A DNA stretch of 14,257 nucleotides, taken from Candidatus Curtissbacteria bacterium (GTDB taxonomy: Bacteria; Patescibacteriota; Microgenomatia; Curtissbacterales; GWA2-41-24). A program made the translations under genes and the position numbers. Positions 1 through 7,396 of this stretch are shown here, one piece after another (within the stretch, counting starts at the first letter, position 1; each line of letters begins with the position of its first letter). The stretch lies in assembly GCA_030688205.1 (NCBI GenBank), contig JAUYIQ010000080.1, positions 1 through 14,257 of the forward strand, read 5' to 3'. The notes below the pieces were generated by a model that was given only the letters and a program-made list of their open reading frames with translations, searched no databases and was not told the origin of the DNA.

Positions 1-551
1 ACTTCAGGATAGATGTTCTAATTCTTTCCAACTTCAGATCATCAACCGAAGTCGGCCTTTACGGGTTGGCCTACCAATTTTTTGAATCGGCCATTGCAAT
101 CCCAATCTTTTTCTCAAACGCTATCTATAATCCGCTGGCCAATTTTTACAAAGAAAGTAGACGGCGCTTCCAAAAAGAAGTTAAAAACTGGCTTTTTATA
201 CTCAGCGGAGTTTCCGTCCTTCTAACTATCGCAATGTTCTCCGTATCTTTTTTTATCCCGGCAATTTTTGGTAGCAGCTTTGAAGGTTCGGTGCCAGCCC
301 TCCAAATTCTCTCCCTAGGTTTCCCGTTTTTCTTTATCTCTGCTCTACTCTGGCATTTATTGATCATTTACGACAAGCAGAAATACCTCACAGTAATTTA
401 TGCAGCAGGTGCCATCATTAATATCGTGGCGAATTTGATTTTTATTCCAAGTTATGGGTATATAGCCGCAAGCGTAATTACAGTCGTCTCTGAAGCTTTA
501 ATTACGTTGCTATTGATTCTTGCTCTTAAAATTGGAAATTGGAAATTATGA
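1..551 (+). CDS. Polysaccharide flippase (Wzx/MATE-like), C-terminal part
   Basis: This is the 3' part of a membrane transporter that would flip lipid-linked oligosaccharides across the cytoplasmic membrane. The frame is open from base 3 and its start lies before the window; 182 residues are visible. The first visible residues include RIDVLILSNF and EVGLYGLAYQFFES, a pattern typical of polysaccharide biosynthesis proteins of the MATE/MVF superfamily. About five hydrophobic helices follow, with a short basic loop (YKESRRRFQKEVKNW) before WLFILSGVSVLL and a final pair ending ITLLLILALKIG. The TTG at 66 is internal, not a start. The last codons (KIGNWKL) are encoded by a heptanucleotide repeat tract. 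The stop TGA overlaps the ATG of the RNase H gene, so translational coupling is likely. The family call is firm; the exact substrate cannot be read. Confidence 0.85.
   Translation, partial: FRIDVLILSNFRSSTEVGLYGLAYQFFESAIAIPIFFSNAIYNPLANFYKESRRRFQKEVKNWLFILSGVSVLLTIAMFSVSFFIPAIFGSSFEGSVPALQILSLGFPFFFISALLWHLLIIYDKQKYLTVIYAAGAIINIVANLIFIPSYGYIAASVITVVSEALITLLLILALKIGNWKL
529..549. repeat. Heptad tract A (AAATTGG units)
   Basis: Three 7-base units (AAATTGG twice, then AAATTAT) span the flippase end and the RNase H start codon. They encode the C-terminal residues IGNWKL of the flippase. Confidence 0.6.
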
Positions 552-946
552 TTAATGTCTATTGCGATGGAGGGTCACGCGGTAATCCTGGCCCCGCAGC
601 CTATGGATTCGTAGTAAAGGTTGGTGGCAAAACGATAAAATCCAAAGGGGGAACACTTGGGATTGCAACCAATAATTTTGCCGAGTATACTGCCGTTATC
701 AAAGCTCTTATGTGGCTGTCGGACAATTACGAGAGGAAAGATCTTAACTTTTTTTTGGATTCACAACTCGCTGCCTCTCAACTGTCCGGTATTTATAAGG
801 TCAAAAATGCCCGGATTCGTGAACTCGTCCTAAAGATAAAAAGCCTAGAAACAAGTTTTGGCCAAATTAAATACACACATATACCAAGAGAGAAAAACTT
901 GGAAGCAGACGCAATGGTGAATATTGCGCTCGATGAGAATATTTAA
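548..946 (+). CDS. rnhA: Ribonuclease HI (RNase H fold)
   Basis: This enzyme cleaves the RNA strand of RNA/DNA hybrids such as R-loops and primers, in the cytoplasm. The 132-residue product keeps the full catalytic set: D7 in YCDGGSRGNPG, E46 in NFAEYTAV, D71 in FFLDSQLA, H111 in THIPREKN and D121 in LEADAMVN. The segment after D71 is short and lacks the long basic protrusion of E. coli RNase HI. In this it resembles the shorter archaeal and Bacillus-type RNase HI proteins. I chose the ATG at 548 because it overlaps the flippase stop as ATGA and starts the first beta strand directly. The in-frame TTG at 539 would only add three residues encoded by repeat DNA. Its place in a polysaccharide operon probably reflects position and not function. 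Confidence 0.93.
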   Translation: MINVYCDGGSRGNPGPAAYGFVVKVGGKTIKSKGGTLGIATNNFAEYTAVIKALMWLSDNYERKDLNFFLDSQLAASQLSGIYKVKNARIRELVLKIKSLETSFGQIKYTHIPREKNLEADAMVNIALDENI

Positions 947-958
947 AAATTGAGTCAT

Positions 959-993
959 TAAAAATTCAATGAAAATTGAAAATTGAAAATTTG
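959..993. repeat. Heptad tract B (AAATTGA units)
   Basis: Five units of period 7, with AAATTGA as the clear repeat and degenerate edges, fill the gap between the RNase H stop and the ATG of the Wzz-like gene. A related AAAAATT word at 945-951 keeps the same phase. Confidence 0.6.
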
Positions 994-996
994 ACT

Positions 997-1545
997 ATGG
1001 AGCTTAAAGAGTATTTATCTATTTTTAAAAAATACCTGGTCTTTATCATTCTCTGTTTTGTTCTTGGGATAGTTCTTGGCGCATTAACCACGAATCTCCT
1101 GCCATCCGGATATAACCTATCCCAAACTTTTTACCTGAACATACCCACCCCATCAAATACACCCCAAAGCGAAAATTATGATGGTTTCTACGCTCAGGAA
1201 AGAGCAAGAAACTTTACAGATACTGCAGTGGCAATTCTCGAAAGCAGCGACTTTCAATCGGAAGTAGTAATCGAAACTCAGGCACTTCTAGTTAAAAAAC
1301 TCGCACCCCAAGTCGTTCGTCTGACCACAATAGCCCAGAACCGGGAAAGCTCAAAAGATCTGATGAGAAAAACCACAGACACCTACAATAGAAAATTTAC
1401 CGGCATCTCACTCTCACCGATAGCCAGTCCCCGGGAGCCGTCATTTAAAAGAAGTAGCAGAAAAATCTATGCAGCGGCAGGCGCCGTTTTAGGTTTTGCC
1501 ACGGCAGTCGTTGTAATCAGCCTCAAATCATACTTCCGATTATGA
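997..1545 (+). CDS. Small Wzz-like chain-length/polysaccharide co-polymerase protein
   Basis: The predicted product has 182 residues and Wzz-like topology. A short cytoplasmic start (MELKEYLSIFKKY) precedes TM1 at about residues 14-32. An extracytoplasmic stretch of about 120 residues follows, then a proline-containing segment (SPIASPREPSFKRSSRK) and TM2 at about 157-177. In Wzz/GumC proteins a proline-rich motif also precedes TM2. Such proteins set polysaccharide chain length together with Wzy and Wzx, which fits the flippase upstream. The loop is shorter than in typical Wzz, and no kinase domain is attached. I chose the ATG at 997. The in-frame TTG at 976 lies inside an AT-rich heptad repeat, and ELKEYLSIFKKY is the usual Wzz-type start. 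No clear ribosome binding site is visible. The identity is inferred from topology and context. Confidence 0.6.
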   Translation: MELKEYLSIFKKYLVFIILCFVLGIVLGALTTNLLPSGYNLSQTFYLNIPTPSNTPQSENYDGFYAQERARNFTDTAVAILESSDFQSEVVIETQALLVKKLAPQVVRLTTIAQNRESSKDLMRKTTDTYNRKFTGISLSPIASPREPSFKRSSRKIYAAAGAVLGFATAVVVISLKSYFRL

Positions 1546-1578
1546 CTACAAACTACCCACTACAAACTACCTGCTAAC
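1544..1578. repeat. Heptad tract C (ACTACAA/ACTACCC units)
   Basis: Five 7-base units fill the gap between the Wzz-like stop and the DUF4012 start. Units alternate between ACTACAA and ACTACCC types, giving also a 14-base super-period. No ribosome binding site remains. Confidence 0.75.
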
Positions 1579-1579
1579 T

Positions 1580-4399
1580 ATGGAATCTGCCCCTACAAAT
1601 CTCTCTGTTTTAATCACTGAAGCCGGAACTTTCCTTGGTGCTGAGCTGGCAAAAGCTTATCTTGCTCAAAACGCAACCGTTTATGGAGTAAGCCACTCAG
1701 CACTTCCTCACGAGTTACTTTCACATCACAACTTCACCCTGCTCGAACTGGATTTATCCCAACCACTCCCGCCCTACCTCCCGGATTTTGATCTTATCTT
1801 TGATCTTTCTATACTCAAACACTCAAAAATCAGCCTCTTTTCTCAGATGCCTACAGTGCCTCACCAGACCGAAAATATTATTTCTCACCTTAAAGAAGAA
1901 ACAAAGCTTATTGTTTTCTCAAAAATAACAACAAGTGAAGACCTTTATGATTATCTAACCAGAAGTGAGCCAAGCCTAAAAAGAAAACTGAGGTTGATTC
2001 TAGTCGGTGATCTTTACGGCCCAGGCATGCCTGAGCGTGAGACAGATGAACTCACAAGCTTAATTTTCCAGGCGATAAAAGCAGATAAAGTCATACTGGA
2101 AGACGAAGGGCTGCGGCATATTTACCCCTCATACATCGATGACGTAATAAAAGCCACGATCGACATTGCCTCAGAGCAGCTGCATAACCAAATATATCGC
2201 CTTGTTTCTGAACGGGCAAAAACATCACTTACTGTAGCCTACGAAATACAAGATGTCGCAAGACTTGCCCTAAACAAAGAACTGGGTTTATTTTTCTCGG
2301 GCCCTCAAAAGCAGATCAACCATGAGGCTGAGATTATAATAACCCACGAAATACAGCCAAGAACTTCAACAAGAGACGGTTTGAAGTTAACTCTGGCGAG
2401 CTTAGCAAAAAACTACGATGTCGAAAATACAAAAAAAACAGAAGTTGCAAAACCCCTGCATTACCAGACACCAGCCTTTGTGCTAGAGAAGAAAAAATCA
2501 CCAAATATGCTGGGAAAATTCCCAAAATTCAACTCTGACCTTAATTTTCGCCCCAAAAATATCATCATCATAGTTTTAGTGCTTTTAACACTCATACTTG
2601 CAAAAACCGGCCTCGACCTGTATTTGGGCGCCACAAACTTAAAAGTTGCCAAATCAAAAGCTCTTGTGGGAGATTTCAAAAAAGCCAGAGAAAAAGCAAT
2701 GGGCGCCCAAAAATCATTCCATGCCGCTTCGAATAAAACAAAATTAATAAAAAGCTTAAACACGCAAATAAGTGCATTGGAAACAGGAAGCACAGCGGCA
2801 ATTTACTTTATTGATGGCAGTGAGGCCATATCTAAAAACTTTTATTCAATTACCCGCCCGGAAATGCCGGCAAACCAAGACAAAGACAACGCAAGCGCTA
2901 ACTTTCATAAAGCCTCTACGCTTTCCGCTTACGCTGCAAGTCAGCTTACTCACCCCAAAATAGAGGCGGCGAAGCAGGAATTAACAGAGCTTAGCCACCT
3001 TTCGCAAAGCGCCTATGAACTTTCAAATCTTATGGAAGAGGCAACAGGCACAGCAGGTAAAAAAACTTACCTTATACTTCTGCAAAATAACACCGAACTT
3101 CGGCCGGGCGGTGGTTTTATAGGAAATTACGCAACCATCGAATTCAAAGACGGGAAACTTGGAGAAATTGCAGTAGATGATATTTATAACATCGACGGTC
3201 AGCTTAAAGAAAAAATCGAGCCGCCAAAAGAGCTTAAAGAAAAATTAGGCACAACCCAGCTATACCTTAGAGATTCAAACTGGAGCCCGGACAATACCCT
3301 AAACGCCCAGACAGAAAGAGAACTATTTAAAAAGGAAACCGACCGTGACGTAGACGGAATAATCACAATTGATCTAACCTTCATGCAAGAGGTACTTCAG
3401 GCAACAGGTTCAATTAGGCTTGAAGACTACAAAGAAGACATAAACGCCCAAAACCTTTTCGAAAAAGGAGAATACTACAGCGAAATCGGTTTTTCCCCGG
3501 GCTCTACCCAGAAAAAGGATTTCTTTGGCGCCCTCACAAGAGCTTTAATTGCCAAAGTGATTCAGCCCGAGAAGCAAACCGATACAGCAAATCCGCAAAT
3601 TGCAATTATTAAGGCCGTCAAAGATGCACTTCGTGCCAAACATATCATGCTCACCTTCGACAATCCTAACCTTTCAACATATGTTTCAACCAACGGCTGG
3701 AATCAACCAATGCCTCCGCTCTCTTTTAATCCGGCTGATGATTCTATAGAAACCAGAGACTTTCTTGCAATTTCGGAAGCTAATATTGGCGCCAACAAGG
3801 TTAATCGTTTTATAGATAGAAAAATATCCTACGAAATGACCGTAGGAAGGGATGCCGATCTTATAGCTAAGTTAATAATAACCTATAACAATAAAAGCCA
3901 GGCAGAAACCTGGCCCGGCGGCAAATACACAAACTTTTTAAGAGTCTATATTCCATTTGCCTCCGGCCTGGAAGATTACACTTTGAGTTTGCCTCCGGAA
4001 ACAAAGCCAACACCGTCTCCAAAGCCACGCACCAATACTCCTATTCCTCCAGAAGAAGATAATGTAATCAACAAAAATGATGTTCAAGTGATAAACCAAG
4101 GTAACTTAACCGTTTTCCAAACAATGGTCGAAGTGCCCATAAAATCTACCCAAATAGTTACTTTTACCTACCGAATTCCCAAAAATATTAAGCTCGAGAC
4201 AAACCCGACCTACCACATCTATTTCTCAAAACAGCCCGGGACTGAAGCTGACCCTCTAACTTTTACATTCAATCTGCCTCAATATTTAAAAATAAAGTCG
4301 ATAAACGCTAGTGAGGAGCTTAATGGCAAACAAAACGTAAAAACAGAAACAGACCTTGGGCAAGACAGGCAATTTGCAATAGAAATAAAGAAAAATTAA
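1580..4399 (+). CDS. Fusion: epimerase-like (degenerate SDR) domain, TM helix, DUF4012
   Basis: This 939-residue membrane protein has three parts. Residues about 8-235 look like an extended SDR/NAD-dependent epimerase: a Rossmann start (SVLITEAGTFLG), LVGDLYGPGMP (142-151) and RHIYPSYIDDV (179-189). The first Gly of GxxGxxG is replaced, and I cannot find the catalytic YxxxK before YGPG, so this part may be a non-catalytic nucleotide-sugar binder. A single TM helix follows at about 327-345. The extracytoplasmic remainder holds DUF4012, recognised by KTYLILLQNNTELRPGGGFIG (495-515), DDIYNIDG and LRDSNWSPD. A Pro/Thr-rich linker (807-825) leads to a C-terminal beta-rich region. DUF4012 has no firmly established role; its place behind flippase and Wzz-like genes suggests cell-surface glycan handling. 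The ATG at 1580 follows a repeat tract with no Shine-Dalgarno site. The stop overlaps that of the convergent gene. Confidence 0.8.
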   Translation: MESAPTNLSVLITEAGTFLGAELAKAYLAQNATVYGVSHSALPHELLSHHNFTLLELDLSQPLPPYLPDFDLIFDLSILKHSKISLFSQMPTVPHQTENIISHLKEETKLIVFSKITTSEDLYDYLTRSEPSLKRKLRLILVGDLYGPGMPERETDELTSLIFQAIKADKVILEDEGLRHIYPSYIDDVIKATIDIASEQLHNQIYRLVSERAKTSLTVAYEIQDVARLALNKELGLFFSGPQKQINHEAEIIITHEIQPRTSTRDGLKLTLASLAKNYDVENTKKTEVAKPLHYQTPAFVLEKKKSPNMLGKFPKFNSDLNFRPKNIIIIVLVLLTLILAKTGLDLYLGATNLKVAKSKALVGDFKKAREKAMGAQKSFHAASNKTKLIKSLNTQISALETGSTAAIYFIDGSEAISKNFYSITRPEMPANQDKDNASANFHKASTLSAYAASQLTHPKIEAAKQELTELSHLSQSAYELSNLMEEATGTAGKKTYLILLQNNTELRPGGGFIGNYATIEFKDGKLGEIAVDDIYNIDGQLKEKIEPPKELKEKLGTTQLYLRDSNWSPDNTLNAQTERELFKKETDRDVDGIITIDLTFMQEVLQATGSIRLEDYKEDINAQNLFEKGEYYSEIGFSPGSTQKKDFFGALTRALIAKVIQPEKQTDTANPQIAIIKAVKDALRAKHIMLTFDNPNLSTYVSTNGWNQPMPPLSFNPADDSIETRDFLAISEANIGANKVNRFIDRKISYEMTVGRDADLIAKLIITYNNKSQAETWPGGKYTNFLRVYIPFASGLEDYTLSLPPETKPTPSPKPRTNTPIPPEEDNVINKNDVQVINQGNLTVFQTMVEVPIKSTQIVTFTYRIPKNIKLETNPTYHIYFSKQPGTEADPLTFTFNLPQYLKIKSINASEELNGKQNVKTETDLGQDRQFAIEIKKN

Positions 4400-6216
4400 G
4401 CTGCAGACCTCGAAAGCTCTGAAGAGCCAAAACCCTTAAATGTGCTTGAAGCAACTGCACCAAAAAGCGCAAGCAATAATCCCAAAAGCGTTTTAGCATC
4501 AACTTTCTTTAAAAGGTCTTTTGTGTCAATCGCTCCGACTTTCTCTTTTAATATTTCTATTGAAGTTTGAATCTCTTGGCTCTGATTGTTCTCCATCTGG
4601 TTAGCAATAACAAATTCTCCCCAAGGGCTTTGAGCCAGAACTGTTGCTTCATCTGGCCTCAAACCAGTCTTAATCTTGGCTTTAATAAGTGCTTCAACTG
4701 CTTTGCCCGCATTTTGTTGTACAAACTCGGGATCGGCCATTTTCTCCGCTATTTCATCAGCAGACAAATAACCTCTTCCCGTTGCAGGATCTATTGCTCT
4801 TGACATCGCTGATTCTAAAAGAAACGCAGGATCTTCTGTCTCCAGGAGTTTATCCATATGTTTTTGAATAAGATCTTTCGGTAATTTACCTACTCGCCAT
4901 TCCATCTTTCTCCTTAACCACCCAGCGTCTATTTGGAAATTTTTCCCTCTCCCATAAATTGCATCTAGCCCTGAAATAATAGCTTTTTCTTCTCGCGTTG
5001 CTGCTTCAGCAATTTCTTTTTGCACTGCTTCATCAACAGCTGCTTCGGCTGCCATTAACCGGTCTTCTATGAAGTCCGCTGCCGCCCCATCAATAACTCT
5101 TTCAAGTCCTTCAGTAAAATCCTTCTGATGACCAATCCATTTTTGCTGGGCTTCCGCAAGCGATACATTTGCTATTTCTTTTTCCGCTAACGAATTATTT
5201 TGCTGCACTTCTAGATCATCGATTTCATTTTCAAGGCTTCCCCTACTCGTTTTTAAATCCGCCCTCTCCCTTTCTAGTTGTCCCCCTCTTTCCATTTTTG
5301 CCTTATCGTTGTTCAAATCAGCCTCGGCTTTTCTCAGCTCCTGGCTACGCTGAGCGAGGCTTTCTGCTGTAACGGTTGTGCCTCCCCAAGACCGTCCAAC
5401 GAACACCTTCATATTCGCAATTTCATCCCTCAACTCTTCAATTTGTTGAGTTTTTCGAGCAACATTTGCTTCCAAATTCGGCGTCTCAGTTTCCAGCTGC
5501 TGTAGTTCACGCAGCTTATCTCCAAGTTTCCCGCCCGTGGCAGTTCTATCAGCGAATTGATCTTGCCGCGACTTTACCTCATCAAGTTCTTGCCTTTTTC
5601 CCCTTAAATCGCGATCCACTCGCGTAGAATCCAACTCTTTTCCTCTTAAATTTCTTCTTGCTTCCAAAATGGCATCATCCAAAGAGATATCGATCTGCCC
5701 CCCGTCAGCGATTCTCTGATTGAGCCTGGCTCTAAATTTTGGATCTTTAAGATGTTCTACAACTAAATTTTCAAATCTAGTAGAATTTGCAGTCTGGAGT
5801 GAAGCCATTTCAGGGTCTCTCGCAAGTACCTGTTTGAACCGTTCTCTTGCCGCTCTTTGCTGTTCGGCCCCTAATCCTTCATAACCCTTCTGTGCAAATT
5901 CACGGTTTAATTTGTCAGCGGCATTTGCTCTTTCCTTAAGTCTTGCCTCTTCGTCAGTAGTACGTCTTTCACCCCTCTCGTTTCTGGTTCCCATACGGTC
6001 AATTCCCCTATCGGAAGATTTATCGGGAGTTTTTGCAGTATCTCTAAAATTCTCAAGTACGGTGCGTGGTTTATCAACGAGCGGTCTTACTTGTTCCGCA
6101 AGTTTTTGTACGCGAGACGCAACTCTTACCTCGCCCGGTTCAGAAGGTTTACCTCCTCGTTCAAGAGCGACTTTTCGAACCGCGCTGCCTATTTCCGGTG
6201 GTGATACTCCTGCCAT
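4396..6216 (-). CDS. Hypothetical coiled-coil protein with C-terminal hydrophobic segment
   Basis: I do not recognise this 606-residue protein. The N-terminal 100 residues are basic and probably disordered. Residues about 86-135 and 180-410 are highly charged, rich in Glu, Lys, Arg, Gln and Ala, with long predicted helices (for example KTQQIEELRDEIANMK, 255-270, and EAAVDEAVQKEIAEAATREE, 391-410), so coiled coil is likely. A more globular helical region follows at about 412-545 (GRGKNFQIDAGWLRRKMEW; SPWGEFVIANQMENN). The C terminus holds one hydrophobic stretch, KTLLGLLLALFGAVASS (575-591), followed by a short tail. This could be a tail anchor or an amphipathic membrane segment. There is no signal peptide. 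The gene starts two bases after the stop of the 115-aa gene, so the two are probably co-translated. A structural, cytoskeletal or envelope-tethered role is conceivable but unproven. Confidence 0.75.
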   Translation of the reverse strand: MAGVSPPEIGSAVRKVALERGGKPSEPGEVRVASRVQKLAEQVRPLVDKPRTVLENFRDTAKTPDKSSDRGIDRMGTRNERGERRTTDEEARLKERANAADKLNREFAQKGYEGLGAEQQRAARERFKQVLARDPEMASLQTANSTRFENLVVEHLKDPKFRARLNQRIADGGQIDISLDDAILEARRNLRGKELDSTRVDRDLRGKRQELDEVKSRQDQFADRTATGGKLGDKLRELQQLETETPNLEANVARKTQQIEELRDEIANMKVFVGRSWGGTTVTAESLAQRSQELRKAEADLNNDKAKMERGGQLERERADLKTSRGSLENEIDDLEVQQNNSLAEKEIANVSLAEAQQKWIGHQKDFTEGLERVIDGAAADFIEDRLMAAEAAVDEAVQKEIAEAATREEKAIISGLDAIYGRGKNFQIDAGWLRRKMEWRVGKLPKDLIQKHMDKLLETEDPAFLLESAMSRAIDPATGRGYLSADEIAEKMADPEFVQQNAGKAVEALIKAKIKTGLRPDEATVLAQSPWGEFVIANQMENNQSQEIQTSIEILKEKVGAIDTKDLLKKVDAKTLLGLLLALFGAVASSTFKGFGSSELSRSAA

Positions 6217-6218
6217 AG

Positions 6219-6566
6219 TTAAACCTTCATAACGGATTTTGCTAAACTGATTGCTTGTTCTGTTTGACCAGCTTTAACCATTATCAATACATTTTTCTCG
6301 ACTCTATCCTCATTTGCCTCCTTAACTTCTCCTCTTTCCAGTTGTTCGACCTTTTCAAAAAAAGGCCACCGCTTAGAAAGTTCATCTAGGTGTGCAATCA
6401 ATTGATCATGGTTTTGATCCGTATCAATATTATTCAGCACAAAATTAGCAATTAAGGGCAAATCCGCTTCCGTAACACTATTATTCTCCATAGCCATAAC
6501 AAGATCTTTCACAATCTTTTTTAAAATTTCGTCTCGATGAGAGTTGGAAACATCCACTAATTCCAT
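6219..6566 (-). CDS. Hypothetical small helical protein, partner of the coiled-coil gene
   Basis: I do not recognise this 115-residue, mostly helical and acidic cytoplasmic protein. Notable stretches are LPLIANFVLNNIDTDQNHDQ (about 36-55) and a C-terminal helix pair (ERVEKNVLIMVKAG-like, then QTEQAISLAKSVMKV), resembling a single helical repeat. I chose the ATG at 6566. An in-frame TTG at 6593 would add nine residues, but that TTG is also the first three bases of a TTGACT hexamer facing the bL25 promoter, so it is more likely promoter DNA. No clear ribosome binding site precedes the ATG. Its TAA is separated by two bases from the start of the 606-aa coiled-coil gene, so the two form a tight two-gene unit. 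A chaperone-like or assembly-partner role for the coiled-coil protein is only a guess from the coupling. Confidence 0.7.
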   Translation of the reverse strand: MELVDVSNSHRDEILKKIVKDLVMAMENNSVTEADLPLIANFVLNNIDTDQNHDQLIAHLDELSKRWPFFEKVEQLERGEVKEANEDRVEKNVLIMVKAGQTEQAISLAKSVMKV

Positions 6567-6587
6567 TGTTGGGTTTTTTTGAAGTAA

Positions 6588-6630
6588 AGTCAAATACCTT
6601 AGGTTGACCCCAAATCCCCCAATCTGTTAC
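6588..6630. promoter_or_regulatory. Possible back-to-back divergent promoters (115-aa gene / bL25)
   Basis: Two TTGAC hexamers face away from each other across the gap: TTGACT on the minus strand (6593-6588) and TTGACC on the plus strand (6604-6609), ten bases apart. Downstream of the plus box, TGTTAC at 6625-6630 could act as a weak -10 with a 15-base spacer. The minus strand -10 is weak (AACAAT at 6570-6565) and overlaps the ATG. Both -35 matches are good and both -10 matches are poor, so this is a suggestion only. Confidence 0.35.
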
Positions 6631-6640
6631 CATTCCCCTC

Positions 6641-7396
6641 ATGGAGCAGATACCGCTAGCTGCGCAAAAGCGTGAGGTTTTAGGTAGAAAAGTAAAGACA
6701 TTGCGAAAACAAGGCCTTCTTCCGGCTCACGTTTATGGTCATAAAATAGAAACGATCCACATACAGGTAAAAGCTGCTGATTTCAAGAAGGTTTTTGGAC
6801 AGGCCGGTGAAACCGGTATAGTCGAATTACAAATAGACAGTGCAAAACACCCCGTACTTATTAGAAACGTCCAGATTCACCCGGTAACAGACGAACTTCT
6901 TCATGTCGATTTTTATCAGGTAAATCTTTCAGAAAAAGTCAAAGTCAACGTTCCTTTAGAAATTACAGGCGAAGCCCCGGCAGAGCAGAAAAAAGTTGGC
7001 CTTCTTCTTACTCCTGTTTCCGAAATTGAAATTGAAGCATTACCAACAGATTTGCCTGAGAGCATCGAAGTTAATGTTTCCAAGCTGGAAAACATTGGCG
7101 ACGAAATTCGTGTAAAAGATTTGTCTATCGACAAGTCTAAAGTTGAAGTTCTTGTAGATGAAGAGTTGGTTATTGCTTCAATCGGCGAACTTGTAACCCG
7201 CGAACAACAGGAACTTGAAGCCCAAATGGAGGCTGAAGCAGCCGAGGCCCAAGCCGAAGCGCCGGCTGGAGAAGGTGTAACAGCTGAGGGTGAAGAAAAA
7301 GCTGAAGGCGAAGCCGCCGAAGCGGCACCATCTGAAGGCGAAGACAAAGAACAAAAAACAGAGGAAAAACCCAAAGAAGAAAAAAAAGAAGAATAA
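6641..7396 (+). CDS. rplY: 50S ribosomal protein bL25 (CTC family) with acidic tail
   Basis: This is the 5S rRNA-binding protein of the large ribosomal subunit. Residues about 4-92 form the L25 domain (KREVLGRKVKTLRKQGLLPAHVYG, with IHPVTDELLHVDFYQV at its end). Residues about 98-184 form the beta-rich CTC/TL5 C-terminal domain (VNVPLEITGEAP, DLPESIEVNVSKLENIGD). Residues about 187-251 are a low-complexity tail of Glu, Ala and Lys ending in a Lys/Glu run; such tails are common in long bL25 proteins and are probably disordered. The ATG at 6641 is the first in frame. The ten bases before it are C- and T-rich with no Shine-Dalgarno match, so initiation may be leaderless or SD-independent. The stop abuts the stop of the convergent TPR gene with no base between. 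Confidence 0.95.
   Translation: MEQIPLAAQKREVLGRKVKTLRKQGLLPAHVYGHKIETIHIQVKAADFKKVFGQAGETGIVELQIDSAKHPVLIRNVQIHPVTDELLHVDFYQVNLSEKVKVNVPLEITGEAPAEQKKVGLLLTPVSEIEIEALPTDLPESIEVNVSKLENIGDEIRVKDLSIDKSKVEVLVDEELVIASIGELVTREQQELEAQMEAEAAEAQAEAPAGEGVTAEGEEKAEGEAAEAAPSEGEDKEQKTEEKPKEEKKEE

Noticed and set aside
976..996. TTG at 976 as start of the Wzz-like gene
   Set aside because: These seven codons are AAATTGA heptad repeat, and ATG 997 begins the usual Wzz-type N terminus.
5912..6232. A 106-residue plus-strand open frame rich in Ser and Leu
   Set aside because: It is the antisense shadow of the charged N-terminal region of the coiled-coil protein; it has no domain or ribosome binding site.
6567..6593. 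TTG at 6593 as start of the 115-aa protein
   Set aside because: It coincides with a TTGACT hexamer in the divergent promoter region, and an ATG follows at 6566.
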